This document shows positions 1-9,401 of a DNA stretch of 44,705 nucleotides, in pieces. The notes beneath the pieces were generated by a model. The model did not search any database. It was not told the origin of the DNA and saw only the letters and a program-made list of their open reading frames with translations. The position numbers and the translations under genes are program-made. Position 1 is the stretch's first letter; each line of letters starts with the position of its first letter. Origin of the DNA: an uncultured Mucilaginibacter sp. (GTDB lineage: Bacteria > Bacteroidota > Bacteroidia > Sphingobacteriales > Sphingobacteriaceae); the NCBI GenBank assembly GCA_903866915.1, contig CAIPPO010000073.1, positions 1 to 44,705 of the forward strand, written 5' to 3'.

Positions 1-2
1 AT

Positions 3-2615
3 ACTACAAATGCTCCGATAGTTACCGGAAGTACTACAGTTAATACGATTAATTTTACCGGCAATAATACCATAACTGTTAACTCTGGTGTAAAACTGAC
101 AACAAATAGCGGCTTTACGGTAAACTCTGCTGTTACCTCGGCCAATGTTAACTTTGTTGGTGCGTCCACTTCAACGATACTTGAATTCAGCAGTTCGATA
201 TTCGCCAATTTTGGCACGTTTGCCTTAAGTGGTACCGGGCTTTTCCAGATCGACAACAACGGCTCCTATATCTATAATTCAGGTACTTTTACAGCCAATG
301 GCAATGCCACATTATACCTGCAAGGTGGTAGCAATGTAACGCATGCTTTAACAAACGCAGGTTCATTTTATGCCGGTACATCAGGTTCAGCCTGTTATAT
401 AGAAATGGACGACTACGGCTCGATCGAGAATTCGGGAACTTTTAAACTCGGACCAACCTCGCTGATGTATTTTTATAACGATAACGCCCAATATGTAAAT
501 ATCGTTAACGAAAACAGCGGAACGTTTACTTTGCAATCGGATGCAACCGGCTCGGCTAGTATCGGCGAATTGCCGCAAGGCAAGAACAACCAGTTTATCG
601 GAAATTTTAACGTGGAAAGATTTTACCAGGGGAGTTCGACGTATTCGGGCGGGCGTTGGATTGAACGGGCCTACCGTATCATTTCTTCATGCGTCAATAC
701 CGGGACTACCGTAAACGGAAATTATGTATTTGGCCTTAATTACATCGTAGGCTCAACTGCCGGGCAAACTACCACTGCAAACAGCACCACCAACTCCTTC
801 ATTACCGGCTGTACCGGCGGAAGTACCAGCGCTGGCAATCCTTCCATTTACCTGTATAACGAAAGCTTTACGCCCAGCAATCTGACTTTTATCAGCGGCA
901 ATTTTTTAGGGATAACCAATATAACAAACTCTACTACCGGTGGTACGATTACTGCCAGTAACGGAAGCACCTACAGTTTACCGGTTGGTACCGGTGTACT
1001 CTTCTTTTTCAGAGGAGCCGCTACCAATTGGGCCACCAGGACGGTTTTGCCATACATCGCTCCTGAAAATGTAACGCTAACCTCAGTCGGTCAGATGAAT
1101 TCAGGGTCCTACACTTTTAAAGACTGGTACACACCTGCATCTTCCAACCTGGCCTATACCGGTTCGGGTGGTGGCGGCAATTCAGCAGTACGTGGTTTCA
1201 ACATGATCGGTAACCCCTATCCCTGTGCGATCGACTGGCTGCAGTTCTATTCGGGTTCCAACGGAAACGTTCGGACAAATCTAAGCACAACGATCTGGGA
1301 ATTTAACCCGGTTACTTACCAGTACGATACCTATACGGCTACCTCTTCAACTACGGGAACGGGTACGGGTCATGCCTCGCGTTATATCGCCAGCGGACAG
1401 GGATTCATAGTCCAGGGCACTAATACCAATCCCGCACTTACTATTTCGGAATATGCAAAAGTGGTATTGAATGCTAACGGAAGTGTGGGTACAGGATCAG
1501 TTCCCGCCGCCGCTCAGTTAACGGGATTGAATTTGCTTATGTCAAAAACAGCGCCTCAACCTGCAATAGACCGTTCGCTCAGATTGAAATTGGCGGTTGA
1601 TTCACTTGACTATGACGATATTTTTATCGGCTTCAATGCATCTGCATCAGCGGGGTACAATCCATACGAAGATGGCAAGTATATTGAAAGCACATCTGCA
1701 GCCGAAGGCTTGTCGAGCATTTCAAGCGATAACGTGCCTTTGTCCGTTAATTATTTACCCCTGCCTAAACAGGAAAAGCAAGTGATCAGGTTGTATGTTA
1801 CCGGTAAAAATTCAGGTACCTATACCCTACTGCAAACCAGCCTAACCTCCATTCCGCAGATATATGACCTGTGGTTAGTAGATAAATATAAGCGCGATTC
1901 AATCAACCTGCGAAGCCATACGAAATACGTCTTCAGCATAAACCTGGCTGATTCCAATAGCTTCGGTAGCAATCGGTTTAATGTTGTGATCCGTCAAAAC
2001 CCGGCGCTTGCGCTAAAATTGATAAGCTTTAGCGGTAAAAAGACAAGTGATGGTTCGCTGATCAGGTGGACCACCGAAAATGAAGCGAATTATACCACTT
2101 TTGCCATAGAGCGCAGCCTGGACAATGGCACTACCTTCAGTATAGTTGGCGGTGTTCCTGCTACAGGTTGCGGGCAATACAGCTTAATTGACAAATACCC
2201 ACAGTTGGGCGCTAATCTATACCGGCTGAAAATGGAGGATCTGAATGGCACGATCAACTATTCAAGCACCATAACCTTAAGTTACAGCAATCTTGATCAA
2301 TTGGCCACCAATCCGGTGTCCCTGTATCCGAATCCAACGAAAAGCCTGATCAATTTGACCATCAATACGATTTCCGCAGATGGCTCCAAAAACGGTATCG
2401 GTGTTAGTGGAACCATCAAATCAAATAGCACTGATAATTCAAATTATAACATCAAGATCATGAACGCCTCGGGCCTGATCATCAGGAACGAATCGACCCG
2501 ATCGACCACCTGGCAAACTGATGTTAAGAACCTGCTTCCGGGAACTTATGTGATGCAGGTTTACAATGCGTCAAATAACAGTCTGGTAGGCAAAGGTACT
2601 TTTGTAAAAATGTAG
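3..2615 (+). CDS. T9SS-sorted extracellular surface protein (5' truncated by window edge)
   Basis: The reading frame is open from base 3, so the gene begins before the window and the ATG at 405 is internal. The first part is a Ser/Thr/Asn/Gly-rich stretch of short beta-type repeats (for example NSGTF, ENSGTF), as in large adhesin-like exported proteins. A middle region contains FNMIGNPYPCAIDW, a motif I associate with Bacteroidota T9SS cargo. The last ~100 residues form a type A sorting domain: the SLYPNPTKSLINL motif followed by GTYVMQVYNASN and the terminal KGTFVKM. This implies Sec export, then passage through the type IX secretion system with cleavage of the C-domain at the cell surface. 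The substrate or ligand is not evident. A nested hairpin begins at its stop codon and the next gene is convergent. Confidence 0.85.
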   Translation, partial: TTNAPIVTGSTTVNTINFTGNNTITVNSGVKLTTNSGFTVNSAVTSANVNFVGASTSTILEFSSSIFANFGTFALSGTGLFQIDNNGSYIYNSGTFTANGNATLYLQGGSNVTHALTNAGSFYAGTSGSACYIEMDDYGSIENSGTFKLGPTSLMYFYNDNAQYVNIVNENSGTFTLQSDATGSASIGELPQGKNNQFIGNFNVERFYQGSSTYSGGRWIERAYRIISSCVNTGTTVNGNYVFGLNYIVGSTAGQTTTANSTTNSFITGCTGGSTSAGNPSIYLYNESFTPSNLTFISGNFLGITNITNSTTGGTITASNGSTYSLPVGTGVLFFFRGAATNWATRTVLPYIAPENVTLTSVGQMNSGSYTFKDWYTPASSNLAYTGSGGGGNSAVRGFNMIGNPYPCAIDWLQFYSGSNGNVRTNLSTTIWEFNPVTYQYDTYTATSSTTGTGTGHASRYIASGQGFIVQGTNTNPALTISEYAKVVLNANGSVGTGSVPAAAQLTGLNLLMSKTAPQPAIDRSLRLKLAVDSLDYDDIFIGFNASASAGYNPYEDGKYIESTSAAEGLSSISSDNVPLSVNYLPLPKQEKQVIRLYVTGKNSGTYTLLQTSLTSIPQIYDLWLVDKYKRDSINLRSHTKYVFSINLADSNSFGSNRFNVVIRQNPALALKLISFSGKKTSDGSLIRWTTENEANYTTFAIERSLDNGTTFSIVGGVPATGCGQYSLIDKYPQLGANLYRLKMEDLNGTINYSSTITLSYSNLDQLATNPVSLYPNPTKSLINLTINTISADGSKNGIGVSGTIKSNSTDNSNYNIKIMNASGLIIRNESTRSTTWQTDVKNLLPGTYVMQVYNASNNSLVGKGTFVKM

Positions 2616-2681
2616 TTTAGTAGTAGATGTCTCATAGTAAAGGCGGGGCTTGTTTAGTGGGTCAGCCTTTATTTAAACTAC
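2612..2681. terminator. Nested hairpin between convergent genes
   Basis: Outer arms GTAGTTTA (2612-2619) and TAAACTAC (2674-2681) enclose inner arms TAAAGGC (2638-2644) and GCCTTTA (2665-2671). The structure starts on the stop codon of the T9SS protein and faces the convergent protease gene, so it could terminate transcripts from both sides. No long U-tract follows, so this is a weak call. Confidence 0.4.
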
Positions 2682-2718
2682 GTCTATAAAATTTTCAAGC
2701 CGCTGTTAGAAAAATATA

Positions 2719-4332
2719 TCATTTCCCTGCCGCTACCATTTTTGAAGCATTATCCAGGGCCAGATAAGCATTGACGATACCACCTGCTTTGGAAAGGCTG
2801 CTAAAATCAACCAGGTCATGAGTACCCGGCTTATAGACCATTAGTCCCCGTAAAGGCACTACCGATTGCATAATGGCTTGCTTCACTTGCCTAACATTCA
2901 GCCCGGGATAGTATTCCATAATCAGGGCGGCTACGCCTGCGACGATGGGCGACGAAAAGCTGGTACCATCATCAGTCGTGGTTTCGGCATCCATATCGAT
3001 CGAAGTGATCTTAACTCCGGGCGCAAAAAGATCGACATTTTCTTTACCGAAGTTGCTGAAGTCGGTGGCCAAACTGGTATCGGCTTTCAAGCCCGAAGCA
3101 CCAACGTTGAGTACATTGTCGCTCCCGCCAGCCGAGCCATCCAAAAAATGATCATTAGGGTATTCCAATTGCTTGTCCAGGTCGAGGTTCTCATTGCCCG
3201 AGGCCTGCACCAGAAGTACATTATGTGCTGCTGCATATTGAAAAGCCGAATCGAGCCATTCTTTATGCGGAGAAACTTTCTTACCAAAACTCATATTGAT
3301 GATCCTGGCGCCGTGATCAACCGCAAAACGGATGGCGTTCGCCTCGTCTTTGTCGTATTCATCACCAACCGGGACCGCTTTGATGATCATCAATTGCACA
3401 TTGTCGGCAATGCCGTCTATACCAAAACCATTACCACGTTTTGCACCAATCAAACCGGCAACTTCCGTACCGTGCGAGCTGTCTTCAAATTTCAACTGGT
3501 TATTGCCATAAAACTGATCATGAAGTTTATCCGGGTCGTCGCCAATGATGCGTTTCCTGGCATCCAGATCCGGACTGATATCATTATTTAATTTTGTAAC
3601 ATATTCACTCATTTCCCTGATCACTTTGACATTGGTGCTGGTAGAAACATCCTGACTAAAAGCAAGCAGCCATAGATTTTTGACTTGCAACAAAGTGTCA
3701 TTTTTAGCCACAATCTTTTCCAGGTCGACGCGGGAAAATGTTTGATTGTCCTTCAAACCAAGTTCGTGCCTTATAAAGCCACTTGTCTCTACCAGGGCAT
3801 TCAAAACTTGATTCAGAGGCGGTAATTCTGTTTTCGCTTTTGCGACAGTTGCATCGTATTCGGTTTTTACTTGCAGCCAAAAGGCATATTCTCTTTTATT
3901 GCTGTCTCTTGAAGCTATCGGATTCAAGTATTTATCCTTCAACTTAAAATACTGCCGCACTTCTTCCGAGGTTTCGTTGAAATCGCACCTGCGACCCGGA
4001 CCGCCCAGAAAATTCCATCCATGTACATCGCCCGGAAAATCTTTATCCTTTACTGGATTGACCCATAAAACACCCTGGATATCTTGCTGCAGGGTATCAA
4101 TCCCGCTATCAATAATTGCCACGATGACGGGCTTACTCTGTTTTCCCTGCAGGAACTGGTAAGCTTGTTTAAGGCTGATCCCCATATATCCATCAGTCTT
4201 TGGATCCAGCGCATACCAGTCTTTCGGCGGATCGGGTTGAAGAGCCGGAAGCTGCTGGGCCTGCAATGGACAAGACAACAAAAGTGAGCCAGCCGTGATC
4301 AGGCTTAGCAAGTATTGACGGATGATATGCAT
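2719..4332 (-). CDS. Secreted S8 (subtilisin-like) serine protease
   Basis: A 537-residue subtilase. The triad is visible: Asp75 in AIIDSG, His287 in DSSHGTEVAG and Ser458 in DGTSFSSP, with the oxyanion Asn380 in QASGN. The Asp and His motifs lie about 210 residues apart because of a largely helical insertion (roughly residues 115-275) rich in charged residues. Such an insertion is typical of the Bacteroidota branch of the family and absent from classical subtilisins. The N-terminus is hydrophobic with LLSC followed by PLQA-Q, so it could be a lipoprotein (Cys21) or be cut after Ala25. It probably acts in the periplasm or at the outer membrane. No T9SS C-domain is seen. Substrate unknown. Confidence 0.9.
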   Translation of the reverse strand: MHIIRQYLLSLITAGSLLLSCPLQAQQLPALQPDPPKDWYALDPKTDGYMGISLKQAYQFLQGKQSKPVIVAIIDSGIDTLQQDIQGVLWVNPVKDKDFPGDVHGWNFLGGPGRRCDFNETSEEVRQYFKLKDKYLNPIASRDSNKREYAFWLQVKTEYDATVAKAKTELPPLNQVLNALVETSGFIRHELGLKDNQTFSRVDLEKIVAKNDTLLQVKNLWLLAFSQDVSTSTNVKVIREMSEYVTKLNNDISPDLDARKRIIGDDPDKLHDQFYGNNQLKFEDSSHGTEVAGLIGAKRGNGFGIDGIADNVQLMIIKAVPVGDEYDKDEANAIRFAVDHGARIINMSFGKKVSPHKEWLDSAFQYAAAHNVLLVQASGNENLDLDKQLEYPNDHFLDGSAGGSDNVLNVGASGLKADTSLATDFSNFGKENVDLFAPGVKITSIDMDAETTTDDGTSFSSPIVAGVAALIMEYYPGLNVRQVKQAIMQSVVPLRGLMVYKPGTHDLVDFSSLSKAGGIVNAYLALDNASKMVAAGK

Positions 4333-4348
4333 CAGGGTATTAAAAAAA

Positions 4349-5890
4349 CTAAAGGTCGAATTTGATGCCTTGAGCTAGTGGTAATTTAGTTGAATAATTG
4401 ATAGTGTTAGTTTGCCGGCGCATATATACCTTCCAGGCATCGGAGCCCGACTCGCGACCGCCGCCAGTCTCTTTCTCGCCGCCGAATGCGCCACCGATCT
4501 CGGCACCCGATGTACCAATATTTACATTGGCAATACCACAATCAGACCCCGCATAAGAAAGAAATTGCTCTGCCTCGCGCAGGTTGGTGGTCATGATAGC
4601 CGACGAAAGTCCCTGAGGAACGCCATTCTGCAATGCGATCGCCTCTTCTAAAGTAGTATACTTAACCAGATACAAAATAGGCGCAAAAGTTTCGTGTTGC
4701 ACAATAGGGTAATGGTTTTCCACTTCTGCGATGCAAGGTTTCACATAACAACCCGAAGTATAGCCCTGACCTTCCAATACACCACCTTCAACCACAAATT
4801 TTCCACCTTCAGCTTTGCATTTTTCGATCGATTCAAGGTATAGTTTTACTGCATCGCGATCGATCAGTGGTCCCATATGATTGTTTTCATCCAAGGGATC
4901 GCCAATGCGTACCTGACCATAAGCCTTCACCAGCTTCTGCTTGAACTGCTCGTATATACTTTCATGGATAATTAAGCGGCGTGTACTGGTACAACGTTGT
5001 CCAGCTGTTCCAACCGCCCCGAATACTGCACCGATCAGCACGGTGTCGAGATCGGCAAACTGACTAACAATGATGGCGTTGTTGCCGCCAAGCTCCAATA
5101 AACTTCTACCCAGGCGGGCGCCAACCGCTGCTCCCACAGCTTTTCCCATCCGGGTTGAACCTGTTGCGGATACAAGAGGTACCCTCGTATCATTCGCCAT
5201 CAATTCGCCAACGGCGCGATCGCCAATCAGCAAACAGGAAACACCCTCCGGTACATTATTCTTTTCAAAAACTGCTTGTATGATCCGCTGGCAGGCGATA
5301 GCTGTTAAAGGCGTTTTCTCAGAGGGCTTCCAAACACAAACATCACCACATATCCAGGCCAGGGCAGCATTCCAGCTCCATACGGCAACCGGGAAATTAA
5401 AGGCCGATATGATGCCAACGATACCCAGCGGATGGTATTGTTCGTACATCCTGTGCTCAGGTCTTTCAGAATGCATGGTAAAACCGAATAATTGCCTGCT
5501 TTGCCCTACGGCTAGGTCACAAATATCTATCATCTCCTGCACCTCGCCGTATCCTTCCTGCAAACTTTTACCCATCTCATAAGATACCAGTACTCCCAGG
5601 TCCTGCTTGTGCGATCGAAGTGCATCACCTAACTGTCGTACCACCTCGCCGCGCTTAGGGGCAGGCACCGTGCGCCACTTAACAAAAGCTTCGCTCGCTT
5701 TGGCGATCACCTGCTGGTATTCGGCTTCACCAGCGACCTGCACAGCTGCAATTGCTTTACCGTCGACCGGAGAATGTATTGTCCTGGTTTCATTGTTTTC
5801 ACTATCGCCCCAAAAACTACCAGTACTAAAAGCAGGGTTTATGTCGTTGATATGTAAACGCTTCAGGATATCAGAAATATTCAGGCTCAT
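4349..5890 (-). CDS. ALDH7-family aldehyde dehydrogenase (L-aminoadipate-semialdehyde / piperideine-6-carboxylate dehydrogenase)
   Basis: A full-length 513-residue NAD(P)-dependent aldehyde dehydrogenase. The catalytic Cys300 sits in GTAGQRCTSTRR, the general base Glu266 in LELGGNNAII and Asn165 in SAFNFPVAVW. The ELGGNNAI and GTAGQRCT variants match the ALDH7/antiquitin branch, which oxidises alpha-aminoadipate semialdehyde to aminoadipate in lysine degradation. The substrate is inferred from the subfamily only, since no other lysine-catabolic gene lies nearby. It lies 16 bp upstream, in the direction of transcription, of the co-directional protease, so read-through is possible. Cytoplasmic, with no signal peptide. 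Confidence 0.88.
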   Translation of the reverse strand: MSLNISDILKRLHINDINPAFSTGSFWGDSENNETRTIHSPVDGKAIAAVQVAGEAEYQQVIAKASEAFVKWRTVPAPKRGEVVRQLGDALRSHKQDLGVLVSYEMGKSLQEGYGEVQEMIDICDLAVGQSRQLFGFTMHSERPEHRMYEQYHPLGIVGIISAFNFPVAVWSWNAALAWICGDVCVWKPSEKTPLTAIACQRIIQAVFEKNNVPEGVSCLLIGDRAVGELMANDTRVPLVSATGSTRMGKAVGAAVGARLGRSLLELGGNNAIIVSQFADLDTVLIGAVFGAVGTAGQRCTSTRRLIIHESIYEQFKQKLVKAYGQVRIGDPLDENNHMGPLIDRDAVKLYLESIEKCKAEGGKFVVEGGVLEGQGYTSGCYVKPCIAEVENHYPIVQHETFAPILYLVKYTTLEEAIALQNGVPQGLSSAIMTTNLREAEQFLSYAGSDCGIANVNIGTSGAEIGGAFGGEKETGGGRESGSDAWKVYMRRQTNTINYSTKLPLAQGIKFDL

Positions 5891-6152
5891 AATTGTAAAT
5901 TTGTCAAAGGTAAAAATCTTTAAGGCAATTTATTATCAATTCACTCATTGCCGGTTAAGCGCGTATTTGCTTTTCATTTATTATCAGGCACTTGGCAAAA
6001 TGCCTGTTAACAATGTTTGAATGTTGAAAACTTAATTGCTTTTTGGCTACCTGTAATTGTAATTTAAACTCAGAAAAGGCAAACCAATCCCCTGTTGAAA
6101 CCCCTTGAAGGGCAGGGTAATAAGGCCGTCAGCGTTCTGAAAAATATTTTTA

Positions 6153-7556
6153 ATGGAAGAAGACTTTGAATTTGGATTCGCCGAAGACCCCAAGTTTTCG
6201 GTAGAACGTTACGAAGAGATGATTCGTAACAAAGACCAGTATTTTTTTGATGCGCAGGCATTTGAGAACATTATCGACTACTACATAGAAAAGAACGACC
6301 CGGTGAAGGCCCTGCAGGTAGTAGAGTATGCTTGCAACCAGCACCCCTTCGCAGCCGTCTTTCTAATCAAACAAGCACAGTTGATGGTAGTTACTAACCG
6401 GGCAAACGAAGCTTTTGTTTCGCTCGAAAAGGCAGCCATGCTTGAAGCCTCCGACCCGGATATTTACATTATCCGTGGTAACCTTTACGAAAACATGGAG
6501 CGCTACGCGGAAGCCCTTGAAAACTATGAGAAAGCGCTGGACCTGGCCGAAGAGACGGACGAAATCCTGCTTCACATTTCTTATGTGTACCAGAATATGG
6601 GCGACTACGATACGGCTATTACTTACCTGAAGCTTTGCCTGAAGCAAAATATGGAAAATCAGGATGCACTTTACGAACTAGCCTTTTGTTATGACGTAAT
6701 GGACAACCAGGAAGAAAGCGTTCAGTTTTACCAACAGTATATTGACAGCGAACCTTACAGCTATGCTGCCTGGTACAACCTGGGTAACGCCTTTACAAAA
6801 CTGGCCCTGTTTGAAAAAGCAATTGATGCTTATGATTATGCCATCCTGATCAAGGATAGTTTTGCCTCGGCTTATTTCAATAAAGGCAATGCATTGGTAA
6901 ATCTTGAAAAATATGCGGAAGCAATAGAGGTTTATCGCCAGACTTTTGAATATGAGCAACCCAATGCTGATACCTATTGCGCGATAGGCGAGTGTTATGA
7001 AAAATTGGAACAAATGGATGAGGCCCGTGCGTTCTATAAAAAAGCGGTTAAAATGGATTCAAAACTGGCCGATGGCTGGTTTGGGATTGGTGTGACGCTT
7101 GATTTTGAAGAACGCTATTTTGAAGCGCTTCATTTTTACAAGAAAGCTTTGGATCTGGATATTGCCAATGCCGATTTTTGGTTTGCTATTGCGGATGCCG
7201 AATACAAATTGGGGCATCTGGCCGAAGCGGAACAAGCCTACGAAAAAGTGGTAGAGCTAAACCCTGTAGATGTTGATGCCTGGCTCGACTATTCATCTAT
7301 CCTTTATGAACAAAGCCGCCTGGTAGACGCAGTTGAAGTGATGGCACAGGCTATTAAAGCCAACCCCGATTCGGCCGAACTCTATTACCGGATGGTGGCC
7401 TATCTGTTTGCAGCCGGCGACTATAAGGAAGCGCTAAACCACCTGGAAATGGCATTGGCTGCCGACCCTGAAAAACACTATATCCTGTTTGATTACCTGC
7501 CGCAACTACAAAAAAACAAAGTGATACTGGATATTATCAACCGGTACGCCAAATAA
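6153..7556 (+). CDS. Tetratricopeptide-repeat protein
   Basis: A 467-residue, very acidic protein built almost wholly of TPR helix pairs, roughly a dozen consecutive 34-residue units from about residue 30 to the end. Units such as YAEALENYEKALDLA, FEKAIDAYDYAILIKD and YFEALHFYKKALDLD show the classic W/L-G-Y-A-F-P spacing. No signal peptide, membrane segment or enzymatic domain is visible, so it is probably a cytoplasmic protein-interaction scaffold. Its partner cannot be told from the sequence. It is transcribed alone, divergent from the ALDH gene and convergent with the next gene, with a strong hairpin terminator 20 bp after its stop. Confidence 0.85.
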   Translation: MEEDFEFGFAEDPKFSVERYEEMIRNKDQYFFDAQAFENIIDYYIEKNDPVKALQVVEYACNQHPFAAVFLIKQAQLMVVTNRANEAFVSLEKAAMLEASDPDIYIIRGNLYENMERYAEALENYEKALDLAEETDEILLHISYVYQNMGDYDTAITYLKLCLKQNMENQDALYELAFCYDVMDNQEESVQFYQQYIDSEPYSYAAWYNLGNAFTKLALFEKAIDAYDYAILIKDSFASAYFNKGNALVNLEKYAEAIEVYRQTFEYEQPNADTYCAIGECYEKLEQMDEARAFYKKAVKMDSKLADGWFGIGVTLDFEERYFEALHFYKKALDLDIANADFWFAIADAEYKLGHLAEAEQAYEKVVELNPVDVDAWLDYSSILYEQSRLVDAVEVMAQAIKANPDSAELYYRMVAYLFAAGDYKEALNHLEMALAADPEKHYILFDYLPQLQKNKVILDIINRYAK

Positions 7557-7577
7557 CCCCCACGTTATTTATAAACA

Positions 7578-7613
7578 AAAAAAAACAGCTCCCGCTCGCC
7601 GGGGGCTGTTTTT
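7578..7613. terminator. Bidirectional intrinsic terminator
   Basis: A-tract, then CAGCTCCCG / CGGGGGCTG stem with a short loop, then T-tract, lying between the convergent TPR and beta-helix genes. The A-rich left side and T-rich right side make it usable in both directions. Confidence 0.85.
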
Positions 7614-7640
7614 GCTAAACAACTTCACTAAACTAACTAT

Positions 7641-8087
7641 TTATATATGCTGATGATAAGGCAGGTCGTTATCCGAACTATAATTATGAATTTCTAGCAT
7701 TTCTATATTGGCATTTTCAAATTTAACCAGCATGCCACCTGGAGCAATCTTACTGATCGCATTATTTCTTACCTGGACGTTAAAGCCGTTAACCGACTGT
7801 ACTCCACCCCAAACATTATCGACCTGGCAATCTTCAATAACCACATTGGTACATTGCCTTAAGCTTATTCCCAATTTTTCGGAGTTAGATAATTCGCACT
7901 GCGTGATGTGAATATTGTTACAATTAACCAGGTCGATACAAGAAGCACTCCCACCTTTTATCGAATATCCACAGATCGTCATGTCATGTACCCCATTAAG
8001 TACGATCGGCGTTGATATTCTGTATTTACTCACTTCCATCGCTTCCATGTTTTCTTCAATTACGGTTCTTTTACGGAATAGCGGCAT
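7641..8087 (-). CDS. Small right-handed beta-helix repeat protein
   Basis: A 148-residue protein of short, regularly spaced beta strands: VNCNNIHITQCELSN, LRQCTNVVIEDCQVDN, VNGFNVQVRNNAISK. The pattern of one rung per ~22 residues with inward Val/Ile and Asn/Cys ladders is that of parallel beta-helix (pectate-lyase or carbohydrate-binding type) proteins. Those are normally much longer, so this is either a stand-alone mini-solenoid or a fragment. No signal peptide is visible. The start at 8087 is the first Met; a second Met at residue 14 is possible. A perfect 10-bp inverted repeat lies just upstream. No catalytic residues can be assigned, so no enzymatic role is claimed. Confidence 0.6.
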   Translation of the reverse strand: MPLFRKRTVIEENMEAMEVSKYRISTPIVLNGVHDMTICGYSIKGGSASCIDLVNCNNIHITQCELSNSEKLGISLRQCTNVVIEDCQVDNVWGGVQSVNGFNVQVRNNAISKIAPGGMLVKFENANIEMLEIHNYSSDNDLPYHQHI

Positions 8088-8091
8088 GCTA

Positions 8092-8141
8092 ATTTTGTCG
8101 ACCCGATTATGAAAACATCGTCATACTTTGTTCGACAAAAT
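8092..8141. repeat. Inverted repeat upstream of beta-helix gene (possible operator)
   Basis: ATTTTGTCGA at 8092-8101 is repeated as its exact reverse complement TCGACAAAAT at 8132-8141, with a 30-bp gap. The arms flank the region just 5' of the minus-strand start at 8087. This could be a regulator binding site with half-sites three to four helical turns apart, or an mRNA leader hairpin. Confidence 0.45.
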
Positions 8142-8264
8142 TCATCACCGCTTAACTAACATTTTACATTAATTAAAGCAAGTGCCCTATAAAGTGTAGG
8201 ATATTTTTTTAATCTTTGTGCCATTAAAACTTTTTGTTATAGTCTATAACTAAACGTTACCCCT

Positions 8265-9065
8265 ATGAAACTGAACGGTTTTCCCGCTCTGACAACCCAA
8301 CCGCTGAACTACCCCCTCAGTAATATTCCGGAGCGAACTGCTAAACCGCGCAATAGCGGCATTACGATGATCATGGATAAGGGGCTAAGTTTACGACAAA
8401 CCGAAGATTTTCTGGAAGTTGGCGGCCCCTATGCCGACCTGGTAAAATTGGGCTGGGCCACTTCATTTGTAACCCCCAACCTCGACGAAAAACTACGTAT
8501 TTACCGCGAAGCCGGCATACCGGTATATTTTGGCGGAACCCTGTTTGAAGCATTTGTGATACGCGGCGAGTTTGATCAATACAGGCGTCTGCTTGATAAA
8601 TATCAAATGGAATATGCCGAAGTATCTGATGGCTCTATCGAAATTGAACATGAATTGAAATGCGAATACATCAGTCAGCTAAAAGAACAGGTGACTGTAA
8701 TTTCTGAGGTTGGCTCGAAAGATGTAACTAAAATATTTGCCCCTTACCGCTGGATCAAACTGATACAGGCTGAAGTAGAGGCCGGTGCCTGGAAAGTAAT
8801 AGCCGAGGCACGCGAAAGCGGCAATGTGGGTATCTATCGCGATTCGGGTGAGGTAAGGCAGGGCCTGATCGATGAAATTCTAACACAGGTTCCCGAAGAA
8901 ACCATCATTTGGGAAGCACCACAAAAAGCGCAACAGGTATGGTTCATCAAACTGATCGGCGCTAACGTCAATCTCGGTAACATAGCCCCGGCTGATATCA
9001 TTCCACTCGAAACGCTGCGTTTGGGCATTCGCAGCGATACATTCGACCATTTTTTGAATAAATAG
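8265..9065 (+). CDS. ComA-family phosphosulfolactate synthase
   Basis: A 266-residue TIM-barrel protein matching ComA from methanogens along its whole length. Recognisable blocks are ITMIMDKGLS, LVKLGWATS, PVYFGGTLFEAF, EVSDGSIEI, ISEVGSKD, EARESG, WEAPQKAQQVWFI, ANVNLGNI and ETLRLGIRSDTF. In archaea the enzyme adds sulfite to phosphoenolpyruvate, giving phosphosulfolactate, the first step of coenzyme M synthesis. Bacteroidota do not make coenzyme M. Plausible roles are sulfolactate production or supply of a C3 sulfonate for sulfonolipids (capnine type), which are known from this phylum; that is inference. No comB or comC neighbour is present. The gene is monocistronic, and a decayed gene fragment follows on the other strand. 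Confidence 0.88.
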   Translation: MKLNGFPALTTQPLNYPLSNIPERTAKPRNSGITMIMDKGLSLRQTEDFLEVGGPYADLVKLGWATSFVTPNLDEKLRIYREAGIPVYFGGTLFEAFVIRGEFDQYRRLLDKYQMEYAEVSDGSIEIEHELKCEYISQLKEQVTVISEVGSKDVTKIFAPYRWIKLIQAEVEAGAWKVIAEARESGNVGIYRDSGEVRQGLIDEILTQVPEETIIWEAPQKAQQVWFIKLIGANVNLGNIAPADIIPLETLRLGIRSDTFDHFLNK

Positions 9066-9290
9066 TTCTTCCTCGCTAAATCAGCAAAATAAGCAGGTAT
9101 TTGCGCTGTGTAGTCGAACAGCCATAGGCTAACCATGATGGCATGGAAGTGAAAATAGGATTTTAAATTAGCCGTCCCCATAAAGAACTTTACAAAATAA
9201 CTCGGCCGAAAGCCAAGAATCATGAGGCCGGTCAACCCGATAAAATAATCGCCGGACAGATCGAAGCGGAGCTTGCGTGTCGCGGTGCCA
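9060..9290 (-). pseudogene. Decayed N-terminal fragment of a multi-pass membrane protein
   Basis: The minus strand keeps an open, protein-like stretch downstream of the ComA gene. It reads RKLRFDLSGDYFIG, then LGFRPSYFVKFF, then SYFHFHAIMVSLWLFDYTAQIP. This resembles the N-terminal region of small Bacteroidota membrane proteins in which a PSYF motif is followed by an HxHA-x-hydrophobic helix. No usable start codon lies at the expected place, and after about 75 residues the frame runs into the antisense of the ComA gene with no further membrane helices. I read it as a truncated remnant. The boundaries are approximate. Confidence 0.4.
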
Positions 9291-9401
9291 TGGTTTGAGT
9301 TGACGAAAAAAGCACCATTGGATAAAAAAAACCGGGGCTTCTTCCAAAGCGTTTGCCTGTAATGGTTCAAATAACTATTTTTAAAATTCAAAAAAACAAC
9401 G

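Noticed and set aside
405..407. ATG at 405 as the start of the T9SS protein
   Set aside because: The frame is open back to base 3 and codes for the same repeat-rich sequence, so the gene starts outside the window.
2866..3591. A 241-codon frame on the plus strand inside the protease gene
   Set aside because: It is antisense to a subtilase with all catalytic motifs and has no recognisable family or start context.
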